Positions 1-12,500 of a DNA stretch of 64,000 nucleotides are shown here, in pieces. The stretch comes from Lolium rigidum (lineage: Eukaryota > Streptophyta > Magnoliopsida > Poales > Poaceae), in contig NC_061514.1 of NCBI RefSeq assembly GCF_022539505.1, positions 219,875,837 through 219,939,836 of the forward strand. The letters run 5' to 3'. The notes under the pieces were generated by a model. The model saw only the letters and a program-made list of their open reading frames with translations, did no database searches and was not told the DNA's origin. Both the position numbers and the translations under genes were made by a program. Every line of letters begins with the position of its first letter. Within the stretch, counting starts at the first letter, position 1.

Positions 1-280
1 AGGGTGGTTTTCTGTATTCATTTTCACGCGCTAAAAATTATAAACTCTTTTAGGCATTAATTTTCACGCAAACAATGATAAACCACCACCGATTTGTTGT
101 AGCCATTAATTTTCACGCAAAAAATGATAAACCATCACCGATTTTTTGTAGCCATTAATTTTCACGAAAAAATGATAAACCATCACCGATTTGTTGTATC
201 CATTACTTTTCACGCAAAAAATGATAAACCATCACCGATTTCTTGTAGCCATTACTATTCACGGTAAAAATGATAAACGA
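1..280. repeat. 49-bp minisatellite, about five units
   Basis: Direct reading shows head-to-tail units of 48-49 bp. The core CATTAATTTTCACGC recurs with starts near 54, 103, 152, 200 and 249, each followed by an AATGATAAACCA-type block and CACCGATTT. Units differ by a few substitutions and the last is degraded. The array runs off the left edge of the window, so its full size is unknown. Bases 281-339 that follow hold nothing recognisable. No coding potential is credible here. Confidence 0.9.
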
Positions 281-339
281 ACCAATCTATCTATCTCTGT
301 ATTTGAAGTTTGGAAGGGTTCACCATCTAGTTATGTTAA

Positions 340-1700
340 TGATGACCCACAAGTATAGGGGGTGTAACGTAGTATATTCGATAAGTAAGAATGTCGATCC
401 CAACGAGGAGCAGAAGGTGTTGACAGGCAGTTTTGATGAAGGATTCACTGTAAATGCTCACAAACAAGTATTCAGGGGGTTTGATGTAACAGATGAATAA
501 AGTACGAGTAAGTAAAATGCGAGAGAAATATTTGCAGCGAGTGGCCCAATCCTTTTTAGCACAAAGGACAAGCCGGTTTGTTTACTTATAATGACCAAAC
601 GTTCTCGAGGACACACGGGATTTTAGTCTAGTGCTTTCGCTACATACAGCTGATTAATCTTCATTGTTTTGATAAGTGTTGTGTGGGTGAACCTATGCTA
701 ATGTACCGCCCTTCCTAGGACTAATACATACTTGTGATTATACCCCTTGCAAGCATCCGCAACTACAAGAAAGTAATGAAGATAAATCTAACCACGGCCT
801 TAAACTGCGAGATCCTGCGATCCCTCCTGCATCGATATACCAACGGGGGTTTAGGTTTCGTCACTCCGGCAACCCCGCAATTGGCAAACGAGTACAAGAT
901 GCATTCCCCTAGGCCCATAAATGGTGAAGTGTCGTGTAGTCGACGTTCACATGACACCACTAGAAGAATAACACCACAACTTAAATATCATAACATTGAA
1001 TATTACTCAACCATAGTTCACTACTAACAATTAGACTTCACCCATGTCCTCAAGAACTAAACGAACTACTCACGAGACATCATATGGAAGATGATCAGAG
1101 GTGATATGATGATGAATAACAATCTGAACATAAACCTTGGTTCAATGGTTTCACTCAATAGCATCAACAACAAGTAGAAATCAGTATCGGGAGAGTTTCC
1201 CCTATCAAACAATCAAGATCAAACCCAATTGCTACAGCGGTGACGATGTCCAGCGGTGGAGATGGCGGTGATGATGGTGGAGATGATGATGATGGTGATG
1301 GAGATGATGTCCAGCTCGATGGCGGTGACGATGGCGTCGATTTCCCCCTCCGGGTGGGAATTTACCCGGCGGATTCCTGCCCGCCGGAGAGCTCTTTTCT
1401 CTCTGGTGTTCTCCGCCCCGCAGAGGCGGCTGTAACCCTTCGTGAGGATTCCTCTGTGGCTTAGGTCTTCGGGACGAAGGGTTTCGCGAAGAAAAGGAGG
1501 CGAAAGAGGCCGAGGGGCTCCACACCACATGGTGGCGCGGCCGGAGCCATGGGTCGCGCCACCCTATGGTGTGGGCCCACCCCGGGTCCAGCTGGCTCCC
1601 CCTTCCGGCTTCCTCCGTCATCCGGAAAAATAGGATTTTTGGTAAAACTTCCTTCCACAGTTGATCTTCCGAAATATTGCATCCCGACGGTGCTTTTCCA
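340..1700 (-). mobile_element. Truncated LTR of an Athila-lineage gypsy element
   Basis: The block starts with TGATGACCCACAAGTATAGG, which read on the minus strand gives an LTR 3' end (...CTTGTGGGTCATCA). A stretch at about 1230-1640 is GC-rich, as in the promoter part of such LTRs. No primer binding site lies to the left of 340, so this boundary should be the outer end of the 3' LTR of a minus-strand element; the five bases before it, GTTAA, would be one target duplication. The right side runs into the N gap, so the body of the element is missing. The Athila assignment rests on recalled similarity of the LTR end to Triticeae elements and is an inference. Confidence 0.6.
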
Positions 1701-1800
1701 NNNNNNNNNNNNNNNNNNNNNNNNNNNNNNNNNNNNNNNNNNNNNNNNNNNNNNNNNNNNNNNNNNNNNNNNNNNNNNNNNNNNNNNNNNNNNNNNNNNN
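1701..1800. other. Assembly gap of 100 N
   Basis: Exactly 100 unknown bases. The sequence before it belongs to a minus-strand LTR and the sequence after it to position about 24 of a different, plus-strand LTR. The round size suggests a placeholder of unknown true length. Confidence 1.
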
Positions 1801-3659
1801 CATGTTTAGTTGTCCTTATTGCAAAAATCGGGGGAACAAAAACTTTTTCCAAAGACTAATTAGATGAATTGCCTTGATCTGTTTGTTATAATGAATTGTT
1901 GTGATCTGCTGGTAGATGATTTGTCTTGATTTGTTTGTTGAGTTTTAAGCTACCCCAAATAACAACAACTCTAGTGGTAAGACAAGCAACTCACCTAATA
2001 AAACACATGTGTGGCTTAGGAAAAATTGTTTTCCTTTTCACTACATCCTTCTCTTATACCCTAGTCAAAACCCCTCCAACATCCCAATTTTTGGCTAAGT
2101 CCTAAATCTATTTCCAGATTCCATTTTAGAGCCCCTGGATTAAGCTACCCCTTGCCATCTAAGGCAATGCACTTGGCCCTAGACCTACCTTGTCATGTGG
2201 ACTCCTCAACCATGTCTTTGCCTTGGATCAGATCACCCATTTACCCACTTTTCCTTGATAGTTTTGAAGCTAAGTCAACAATCTGTTTTGGCAGGGTTAA
2301 AATGTTCCAACTTTGGCAGTTGACCTCTAAGCACCCACAAATGTTATTGGTAACCTCAATGAATGGATCTCATCTATGCAACACCCTCTACAACTTCCAC
2401 GTCTTGCATGTTCCAATGTACCTCTACAATTCTTATATTCACTTGATCTTCTACCCTATCCACTATTTCAGCACTAGATCACTTTCTCCTCTCTTATCTT
2501 TTGTATATCTTTGTTCCATGTTTAATCTCCACAAAACCAAGAGTGAAGATGGTAGCCACATTATGTAGCCACCCTCTACCCTTGAGATCTTGCCCCAAAA
2601 ATTTATTCTTACTTTCTTTGAAAGAACATTTCCAAAACCCTATTTAATTTGTTCTCTAGTTTCTCACTACAAAAGCACTTCTAGTTTTATCTAAGCATTT
2701 CAAATTATTTTCTCAAATAATAGGGATTGGGGATGGTATTTGGTATCACCCCATTTCCTTCAACCCAAAAATAATTTCTATAAAAGTATTTATTTTATTC
2801 TTCCTTTTAAATACATATTTATGGTACTTATGCAAACTCTTGCATATTGTTGCTCTTTTAAAATTGTGAGAAAACTCTACCTTGCTTCATAAAGTAAGTA
2901 GAAGATTTTAAATAAAAACTATTTTGCCAAAAACCTTGAGAGTGAGACATAGGCCCTTCTTTTCCCTTTATTCACACCACTTGGCATCTCTATTTAAGAG
3001 TCTTTCCTTCTTTCTTCTACTTGGAAAAGGTGGATCTTCCATCACATTCTTCTTTCAAGAATCTCCATGAAGTGATCCAAGACCTTAGCTAGCCATAGTA
3101 TCAAAAACCCAAAAAAATCCTTCTATGTGTCACCACTATTACTTCTCACCAAAACTTTGTTTCTCTTTATTCAAAATTGAACTTGAATTCATTCTTATCC
3201 CATTTGGCTCATACAATTAAAAATCTTGGATCAAACCTACACCATCACTAACTCTCTCCATCTCTCTCCCTTTGATTTGAATATTCCCAACTTTGCAAAT
3301 CTTGTGCCAATCCTTGTCTTGCACATAGGAGACTTGGTCAACACTACCACCATGCACCATATACCATTTCCCTCCTCTCTTCTTTTTCCCTCCAAGAAGA
3401 GCTCTCTCCCATGCATGTGGTGGCCGGGCCACTTCCCTTTGACACCAGCCGGAGCACCACCTTTTGGCCCGACCTCAACACTTCTTGGACCCTCCCTGGA
3501 CTCCCCTCTCTCCCTTCCCCAAGCCCAGCCACAAGTAGCCCAACTCTAGCAGCCCAAAAACTGAAACCCTACGGAGCCAGAGAGGAAAACCAACGAGAGC
3601 TGCGATTTGGGGAGCCTCCCGCTCGACCCCTTTCCTTCCCGCTCGCCCTTCCCTCCTGC

Positions 3660-3681
3660 TGACGTCTACTGCTTGACGTCA
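3660..3681 (+). promoter_or_regulatory. Paired TGACG motifs (as-1/bZIP-like) in the LTR
   Basis: Two TGACG motifs start at 3660 and 3674; the second forms the full palindrome TGACGTCA. They lie about 100 bp upstream of the TATA box, in the same order in the second LTR at 11472-11493. Paired TGACG motifs are binding sites for TGA-type bZIP factors in plants (as-1 type element). The 9-bp spacer differs from the classic one, so activity is an inference. Confidence 0.5.
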
Positions 3682-3778
3682 CCCCGCCCCCGCCCTCCTT
3701 CGTCACCCATGACGCCACCCTTGGCCACCCATTGGCCACGGGCGCCGCCCACTCCTCCCTCCCGTGCCCCTTCCAGCC

Positions 3779-3786
3779 TATAAAAG
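3779..3786 (+). promoter_or_regulatory. TATA box of first LTR
   Basis: TATAAAAG sits at the downstream edge of a GC-rich region and is followed 30-40 bases later by a pyrimidine-rich CACTCCACTCTCC stretch that would suit a transcription start. This is the U3/R boundary expected of a plant LTR promoter. Confidence 0.65.
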
Positions 3787-6700
3787 CGACCCCTCCACCC
3801 CTCCTAACCCTCACTCCACTCTCCTCTCACACCCCAGACAACCCTCCTGAGGGCGCAAGGCGCTCCTCGGTCAGCTGCTCGCCGGAGCAGTAGCTCCCGA
3901 CACGGTCACCGTGTGGGTGACGAGTTGGTGCAGCTCATCCCGTCGAACCCCTACCTCCCTCCCTTTTCCCAGCATCACCCCTTCCCCTGCAGTCCCTAAC
4001 CTTCCCATCACCATCACCCAGGACCACCGGAGCTCGCCGCCGTCACCATTGCCGCGGACACCTGTGGAAGAAACCCTCGGGCAGAGCTGTTGCGGACGGG
4101 GAAGAAGCCGCCGAGCGCGCCGCTGGACGGCCTCGACCCGCCACTGCGCCGCCAGAGTCTCGACGCCGGCCGCCGCCACCGCCGGTAAGCCCCCTGGCGG
4201 CCCTCTTCTTCTTTCCCGAGCCGCGCGTGCGTGCGTGCCGCAGGAAGGAGACGACGCCCCGATGCGATCGGGCGTGCATGGCCAACCGGCCACGTCGGCC
4301 CATGCACATGGGCCCCGCACCGGGCCCTCCCTCCCTTCTATTTTTTCTTTTTTTCAAACGCCAGCTGGAAATCCCCCCCCCCCTGGGCCGGCCCAAATCG
4401 CCACCCCCGCGCGGCCCAAAATTTTCCCGCCCGTTTTCCAGTTTCAAAAATGCTGTTAATTGTGACAAAAACCAGTGGCATTCAAATACAAATATCTCGT
4501 GTTCTACAAACCCAAATTGAATGAAACAAATTGCATTAGTTTATAAATTTAAGTACCTTTCTAATGCCACTGACCTCATATTTTTAGGATTTTTGTACGA
4601 TTTTTAATGTATTAAACATGATCACTGGTTATTGTTTAGTATTTCTAAATTCTAAATTTGAAACTTTTACCTTTTTGAGTGAATCCAATTTTGTTAGCCT
4701 CGTTTTAGTATTGACCATCTAGAATAATTAGTGTTAGACCCTTTTCATAATTTTTGGTTACTATTTGTGCTAAGTGTGTGTCACATGAAATGTTGTACCA
4801 AAAACTTTTGCTTATTTAAAATCCTTGACCACCTCTTCTATTTAAAAATGGCCAACCTATATTTCATTCTTGCAAAACAAAACCCTCTGAGACTTAAACC
4901 CAGTTTAATTTGTTTTTCTTAAGATTTCAAATGTTGGGGCATATGGTTTACTTTCTATTTTTAGTGTAGTGTTTTAAAAATAAAAGAGAGAAATGTTTTC
5001 TACCTCTTCAAAAATGTTTGAAAATAAAAGATGAATGTTTTTTTAGGCCAAAGCATTGCGCTAGTCTTCTTGATAGTGTTATCTATTAGGGTATGTTTAA
5101 TTCATACCTTGGTGATAACCATGGAGGCAATTGCTCTTTTGTAAAGCTCTCATGCCTTTATTTAGGAGGAATAAATTGGGTGTTCTTAAAAAAAATCAAA
5201 TTTAAAGTTGAATTGTGATCCTTAGTATGTTAGCTCTTAGTAGAGTGGTTAGATATTGTTGGTTGATTGTTGATTGTTGAATGTCGTTTTGTTGGTGCAA
5301 TGTGATTGATTGTGTTCCTTTTATATTTTACCGGCGATAGTTGCGAACCATTACGGAGAAGGAGAAGAGGTGGATCAGATAAGGATTTTATTTATATTGT
5401 TGGAATTCTTATATAATGGAGTTGAAGAAGTCCAGGGACAAATAAGCCAAGGCAAGCCATCTCTTGATCTCTGAATGTTGAATCACATTTTGTGATTACT
5501 TTGTTGTTATTCTTGTCTCTCGATATATTTTGTGTGGTATATACTTATGTTGATGGAGCGTGCTCACCATGAGCATGTTGGATTCTCTTTGACACCTCAC
5601 CTACCATCCCCTTTTGGGAAATGGTGGTCATTATCATGATCTTGGTGTACCCTCTAAGTGTGAGGGGTATGCCCACTTATCTTGTGCGTGTCGACCTCTT
5701 GGCACCCTTCTTGAACCCCTTGTTGATGTTCTGCATACTTACTCTCGAGTATGTTGAACCCCTTGTTGATCTTATACATGCATACCCTGAGCATGTATGT
5801 CCCCTTGACCTTCTATATTATCATCTTCTTAGCGGCATGATGATTAACATCTTGAACCTTGTTGAATCTTCCAACTTATGTTGTCCCTATACATGCTTAT
5901 CCTAAGTATGTATGATCCCCTTAACACCTCAATTATCATCCCCTTAGTGGTATGATGGATAGCATCATGTCATTGTGACTCTTAGCTCCTTCATAAAACT
6001 ATAGGTTGGGAACCCCCTTGGAAAAATACCTTGTTAAAAAGAATTTTTTTTTGAAAACCTTGGGTGAGTTGGACTTACCCAAGCGTGTGTTTATGAAAGG
6101 AAAGGATCTTGGCAAAGATGGTTGAAAAGAAAATCTTGTTTTCAAAAACTTTGGCGCCTAAGTATTCACCCGTGACAATTAACCCGCGCAACCACATTAC
6201 CCTGGAGTGGGACGGGGCTTAGCTCGTAGTTTGTTCTTCTTAACATGGGACACCGCACAACTATATAAGGGTAAGGTTACCCCTGAATCCGGATTGTCGT
6301 TGGTGGAGACAATAGTATAACGGGAGGCCTTCGGGGCTGACCCGTCCGGAAGACACTATGGGTCTCCTGGCTTGGCGGTGGAGCCACGCTCAAAGTGAGG
6401 TGAGCTGCCACGGTGCCGGGGAGGTACATACTCCATAGGGTAGGATCCCGTGCTAAGACGAATAGGCGAAAGGCTATGTCCGAGTTTTTGTCATGGCATA
6501 GTTGATATGCGGGGATGATGCCCACAAGATGAACTCGCGGATCTTGTGGGGAAGGTGTGCAAACTCTGCAGAGTCAAATCTATTCGAATAGCCGTGTCCG
6601 CGGTCATGGACGGTTGGAATGGCTGTTGCTTAGCCTGATGAGTTTTGGTTTACAAAATGGTTTGGCAAATGAAAGGAAAGAACTTGTTTTGAAGTACCGG

Positions 6701-7436
6701 AAGGGTACGGGAAAGGTTGTGTCGACCATATGGAGATGGTCGGGAAGGACAAATAAATTGGGTTACCCCATCCTAGTGTTTTATGTTGTGGAAATCTTTT
6801 GAAGTATCTTCTTCAACAAAGATATATAGATGTCATAGGGTATCTTTTGAAGTATCTTCTTTAACAAAGATATAGAGATGTCATAGAAATGTCTTATCAC
6901 CCTCTTAGTGTCCCCTTCAACTGTGATGTGGGATGCTATATCCGCAAGAGAAGTTGATTCTCTTTCACATGCTATATCCACCAGAGAAACTATTCTTCCT
7001 CTCTTGTCTTCTTTAGTTAGAATTGTTATCGCCTTCTTGATGGTTTGCGAGTACAATTCAAATGTACTCACGGCTTTGTCCCTGGCTATTTACTTGGCCA
7101 GACTCGGAGGAACACGATGGATGAAGAAGGAGTTGACGACGTCTTTGCGAGCTAGGAACGTCTTCCCAGTCAGTTGCCTGTAGGGTTAAGGCAGATGACT
7201 TGGGCTCTGCGCTGCTGAAGTGATTCCGCTACTCTGATGATTAGATTAGGCCCTTCGAGGCTATTATGTAAAGATTGGTCATGTGACCTCATTGTAATTT
7301 TCTTATTCCGCTTTGTAATGGATGGTGTAATTTGATATCAGTTCGGTTATGTGTTCACGGCGCACTGATCATGGGATCGTGAACGGTATACATAACAGGG
7401 TATTTCGGACAGTTAGTCCGGGGCCCCCACGAGAGC

Positions 7437-7448
7437 TGGTATCGAGCC
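7437..7448 (+). other. Damaged primer binding site, first copy
   Basis: TGGTATCGAGCC lies just after the LTR end. The equivalent site in the second copy is TGGTATCAGAGCC, the standard complement of the initiator tRNA-Met 3' end. The first copy has lost one base and an extra G has appeared at the LTR edge. Confidence 0.8.
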
Positions 7449-9575
7449 ATCCTGATCGTAGGAGACCTTAGTTAGCATGGACGTTAGTTAGGAAACAAGT
7501 ACTTTGGAAAAAAACTATTTACGAAAACAAATTCTTTCTTTAGTCGGAAGCGTAGCTTCTGCTCCTCTTATTTCTTCAAATTTCCAAATTATTATCTCTC
7601 CGCTTTATAAAGATGTTTGAAAAATTATTACTCTATTGTCTCATCCACTTCAAACCTACATATTGGACGATGTTCCCGACTCAGACCCGGAGACTCGAAG
7701 TCGAAGATGGATCAACCTTTTAGGAAGACTCATGTATCTCCAACAACAACTATTGAAGATTGGAGGCTGACTTAGTGTACACATAAAGAAATAATTAGAC
7801 CATGTCTTTGGTTGTCACCAAAGTCTGTCAGGGAGCTGACCTTGTTCCTCTTTGGACCCGCACTTTTAGCAGTCGTCAGGAATCAAGTTCTCAGTTCTTG
7901 ACTAGTAATTTTTAGGCCAGTCACCAGAAGTGACGACTCTGGGAGTACCTCAACAGCTACCCCTCTAAAGACCTCACGTTCTCAGGATGTTGAGACTAGG
8001 AGTCCTATGCAGTTTTAGCCTCCGCCTCAACATCAACGACTCAACACCAGGCTGCATCATCACCATCTGCTTCAAGAATCCTTATTGAAGACGCCAACAT
8101 ATGTGACCAGCCCCAAACCTATAGGATGGATAGGACAAACTCAATCGCTTTGATTGAGCTACCCGACGTATTAGGCATCCCTAGATGCTTAGAGTGTCTT
8201 GCTTGGTGTGATGATTGCTTATAATTCCCTAGTGTGCTTCCTTGAGTGACCTTTATCTGTTTGTTGTGTGTATGATTGTCTTGATCCTTCGGCCTGAAAA
8301 ATACTCTTAGTGTGATAACCCAGCATAGGAAGCCTCCCTAAGATGTTTTCACCCTCACCTACCTCGCCGATGTATTGCTAAGTTCTAGTTAGTTGGATAG
8401 GTTAACGAAAGGCTCTAACTCTAACCACGTTAGCAGTTGTTTTTCAACCATCAGCAAAACTAACCCAGACCCCTATCTACGCTGACTATCTTCAAGATCA
8501 GCTGGAGCATCTCTACTACGCCAAGAAAAAAAAAGCCATACCTTCAAGAATGACTGCACCTCTGCGAGAAGACATACTAATTTGAACTAACCTTGGAGCA
8601 TAATCGCGCTAACCTCGGGGATATCTTCTTGAAAACTACCCTAACAAAAGCGTCAAAGCCAAGCTACATCACATGGTTCATCTGCTCCTCATCAAGTGAA
8701 GCTCCTGAAGATACTTCAAGACTCAAGACTTTAGGCGTAGTTTGCCCGCTAACTTCTTAGCTAGTAGAAGTCAGCACCGACCCTCAAGCTGAAGATTGTC
8801 TCCGACGACCTTGTTGCTGCTTCATATGGACAACAACCCGATGTTTCATCAACTTACTAACTTACCGCGCGTCCCATATGGTTGAGTTAACACCGTGAAT
8901 GCCTCTTGAAGTTGTGGTCTGCACGTCGCCCCCGAAGATTCTTCAACTAAACAAGGAAAATCGACGACTTTTTCAAAAGCCCGATAGAACCACAAGGCAG
9001 AAGCACAGAGTTATTCCGAAAGCCCGATGAAAAATTTTAAGGGTGGAAGACTTCGTCTTCCACTACAAGTTGGAGCTAACCCTAACATTTTAAACCTTTC
9101 TAACACACCGTTGGATACTTGGGATGCACTAACCCCTCTTGAAGCTGTGGACTATACATCACCCCTGAAGATGTTTCAACTCAAGACAAGAGACCGAAGA
9201 CCTCTTCAAAAAGCGTCCGACAAAACTCCAAGGCCGAAGCTTAGAGTTTTCAAAACCCCCGGCGAATTTCCACTAAAATTTAAAGTTAACTCTAAAAAGT
9301 TTTCAACCCTACTAAAGCACAGTTGGAGTGCACTAACCCTCCCAGAGTCTTGAACCCCCACTAGGATCGTTAAGAAGCTTCAGATCTAACACCTCCATGG
9401 AGTAGTCAACCTCTTCATAGAGCTCACCATCGGCAGGAATCCATCATGTGTCCTAGAAGTTGAAGCAACGACCTTCTCAACAACGGCACATCTACAGAAG
9501 AATGGAGTCTAACTTTAGTTAAACTTTACAACCCCTCCAGTTCTACGCTTAGTAATCTCGGGACGAGATTATTTT

Positions 9576-9589
9576 AAGGGTGGAAGATC
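9576..9589 (+). other. Polypurine tract before central LTR
   Basis: AAGGGTGGAAGATC abuts the LTR start TGTAACACCCC at 9590. This is the plus-strand primer position in an LTR retrotransposon. Confidence 0.75.
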
Positions 9590-12500
9590 TGTAACACCCC
9601 AACTTTTGCAACCATGTTTAGTTGTCCTTAGTGCAAAAATCAGGGGGAACAAAAACTTTTTCCAAAGACTAATTAGATGAATTGCCTTGATCTGTTTGTT
9701 AAAATGAATTGTTGTGATCTGCTGGTAGATGATTTGTCTTGATTTGTTTGTTGAGTTTTAAGCTACCCCAAATAACAACAACTCTAGTGGTAAGACAAGC
9801 AACTCACCTAATAAAACAAATGTGTGGCTTAGGAAAAATTGTTTTCCTTTTCACTACATCCTTCTCTTATACCCTAGTCAAAACCCCTCCAACATCCCAA
9901 TTTTTGGCTAAGTCCTAAATCTATTTCCGGATTCCATTTTAGAGCCCCTGGATTAAGCTACCCCTTGCCATCTAAGGAAATGCACTTGGCCCTAGACCTA
10001 CCTTGTCATGTGGACTCCTCAACCATGTCTTTGCCTTGGATCAGATCACCCATTTACCCACTTTTCCTTGATAGTTTTGAAGCTAAGTCAACAATCTGTT
10101 TTGGCAGGGTTAAAATGTTCCAACTTTGGCAGTTGACCTCTAAGCACCCACAAATGTTATTGGTAACCTCAATGAATGGATCTCATCTATGCAACACCCT
10201 CTACAACTTCCACGTCTTGCATGTTCCAATGTACCTCTACAATTCTTATATTCACTTGATCTTCTACCCTATCCACTATTTCAGCACTATATCACTTTCT
10301 CCTCTCTTATCTTTTGTATATCTTTGTTCCATGTTTAATCTCCACAAAACCAAGAGTGAAGATGGTAGCCACATTATGTAGCCACCCTCTACCCTTGAGA
10401 TCTTGCCCCAAAAATTTATTCTTACTTTCTTTGAAAGAACATTTCCAAAACCCTATTTAATTTGTTCTCTAGTTTCTCACTACAAAAGCACTTCTAGTTT
10501 TATCTAAGCATTTCAAATTATTTTCTCAAATAATAGGGATTGGGGATGGTATTTGGTATCACCCCATTTCCTTCAACCCAAAAATAATTTCTATAAAAGT
10601 ATTTATTTTATTGTTCCTTTTAAATACATATTTATGGCACTTATGCAAACTCTTGCATATTGTTGCTCTTTTAAAATTGTGAGAAAACTCTACCTTGCTT
10701 CATAAAGTAAGTAGAAGATTTTAAATAAAAACTATTTTGCCAAAAACCTTGAGAGTGAGACATAGGCCCTTCTTTTCCCTTTATTCACACCACTTGGCAT
10801 CTCTATTTAAGAGTCTTTCCTTCTTTCTTCTACTTGGAAAAGGTGGATCTTCCATCACATTCTTCTTTCAAGAATCTCCAGTGAAGTGATCCAAGACCTT
10901 AGCTAGCCATAGTATCAAAAACCCAAAAAATCCTTCTATGTGTCACCACTATTACTTCTCACCAAAACTTTGTTTCTCTTTATTCAAAATTGAACTTGAA
11001 TTCATTCTTATCCCATTTGGCTCATACAATTAAAAATCTTGGATCAAACCTACACCATCACTAACTCTCTCCATTTCTCTCCCTTTGATTTGAATATTCC
11101 CAACTTTGCAAATCTTGTGCCAATCCTTGTCTTGCACATAGGAGACTTGGTCAACACTACCACCATGCACCATATACCATTTCCCTCCTCTCTTCTTTTT
11201 CCCTCCAAGAAGAGCTCTCTCCCATGCATGTGGTGGCTGGGCCACTTCCCTTTGACACAAGCCGGAGCACCACCTCTTGGCCCGACCTCAAACCTTCTTG
11301 GACCTTCCCTGGACTCCCCTCTCTCCCTTCCCCAAGCCCAGCCACAAGTAGCCCAACTCTAGCAGCCCAAAAGCGAAACCCTACGGAGCCAGAGAGGAAA
11401 ACCAACGAGAGCTGCGATTTGGGGAGCCTCCCGCTCGACCCCTTTCCTTCCCGCTCGCCCTTCCCTCCTGCTGACGTCTACTGCTTGACGTCACCCCGCC
11501 CCCGCCCTCCTTCGTCACCCATGACGCCACCCTCGGCCACCCATTGGCCACGGGCGCCGCCCACTCCTCCCTCCCGTGCCCCTTCCAGCCTATAAAAGCG
11601 ACCCCTCCACCCCTCCTAACCCTCACTCCACTCTCCTCTCACACCCCAGACAACCCTCCTGAGGGCGCAAGGCGCTCCTCGGTCAGCTGCTCGCCGGAGC
11701 AGTAGCTCCCGACACGGTCACCGTGTGGGTGACGAGTTGGTGCAGCTCATCCCGTCGAACCCCTACCTCCCTCCCTTTTCCCAGCATCACCCCTTCCCCT
11801 GCAGTCCCTAACCTTCCCATCACCATCACCCAGGACCACCGGAGCTCGCCGCCGTCACCATTGCCGCGGACACCTGTGGAAGAAACCCTCGGGCAGAGCT
11901 GTTGCGGACGTGGAAGAAGCCGCCGAGCGCGCCGCTGGATGGCCTCGACCCGCCACCGCGCCGCCAGAGTCTCGACGCCGGCCGCCGCCACCGCCGGTAA
12001 GCCCCCTGGCGGCCCTCTTCTTCTTTCCCGAGCCGCGCGTGCGTGCGTGCCGCAGGAAGGAGACGACGCCCCGATGCGATCGGGCGTGCATGGCCAACCG
12101 GCCACGTCGGCCCATGCACATGGGCCCCGCACCGGGCCCTCCCTCCCTTCTATTTTTTCTTTTTTTCAAACGCCAGCCGGAAATCCCCCCCCTGGGCCGG
12201 CCCAAATCGCCACACCCGCGCGGCCCAAAATTTTCCCGCCCGTTTTCCAGTTTCAAAAATGCTGTTAATTGTGACAAAAACCAGTGGCATTCAAATACAA
12301 ATATCTCGTGTTCTACAAACCCAAATTGAATGAAACAAATTGCATTAGTTTATAAATATAAGTACCTTTCCAATGCCACTGACCTCATATTTTTAGGATT
12401 TTTGTACGATTTTTAATGTATTAAACATGATCACTGGTTATTGTTTAGTATTTCTAATTTCTAAATTTGAAACTTTTACCTTTTTGAGTGAATCCAATTT

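Larger units (their letters stand above)
1801..7431 (+). repeat. First long terminal repeat of the LARD-like element (5' end in gap)
   Basis: Matches 9613-15239 nearly base for base with scattered substitutions and short indels. The first 23 bases of the LTR (TGTAACACCCC...) are lost in the gap. It contains AT-rich flanks, a GC-rich promoter-like core at about 3400-4450 with a TATA box, a hairpin-rich stretch at about 5560-5935, and a local 49-51-bp tandem duplication at about 6791-6895 (ATCTTTTGAAGTATCTTCTT twice). The end reads GGGGCCCCCAC before a slightly damaged primer site. The short open frames inside it occur in both LTR copies but carry no known domain. Confidence 0.85.
7432..9589 (+). 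other. Internal region of LARD-like element, non-coding
   Basis: About 2.16 kb between the two long LTRs. It starts with the damaged primer site and ends in a purine-rich AAGGGTGGAAGATC directly before the next LTR. Reading all frames shows only short open frames, the longest 108 codons at 9027-9353, and none resembles gag, protease or polymerase. Its phrase-like repeated wording (for example CTTCAACT...AAGACT motifs at 8700-9260) suggests eroded tandem duplications of an ancient coding interior. A second polypurine-like tract lies at about 9036-9050. Confidence 0.75.

Noticed and set aside
1..280. CRISPR-like array
   Set aside because: Units are contiguous tandem copies without unique spacers, and the genome is plant nuclear.
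1232..1852. 206-codon minus-strand frame across the gap
   Set aside because: It is only open because the 100 Ns carry no stops, and it joins two different elements.
2152..2568. 138-codon frame, repeated at 9965-10381
   Set aside because: Lies upstream of the LTR TATA box in the non-transcribed part, no recognisable domain; both copies are LTR duplicates.
3911..4459. 182-codon GC-rich frame in the LTR, repeated at 11723-12268, and overlapping minus-strand frames
   Set aside because: Pro/Ser/Arg-rich low-complexity content in a GC-rich promoter and leader, no domain, overlapping long frames on the other strand; its presence in both LTRs follows from LTR duplication, not selection.
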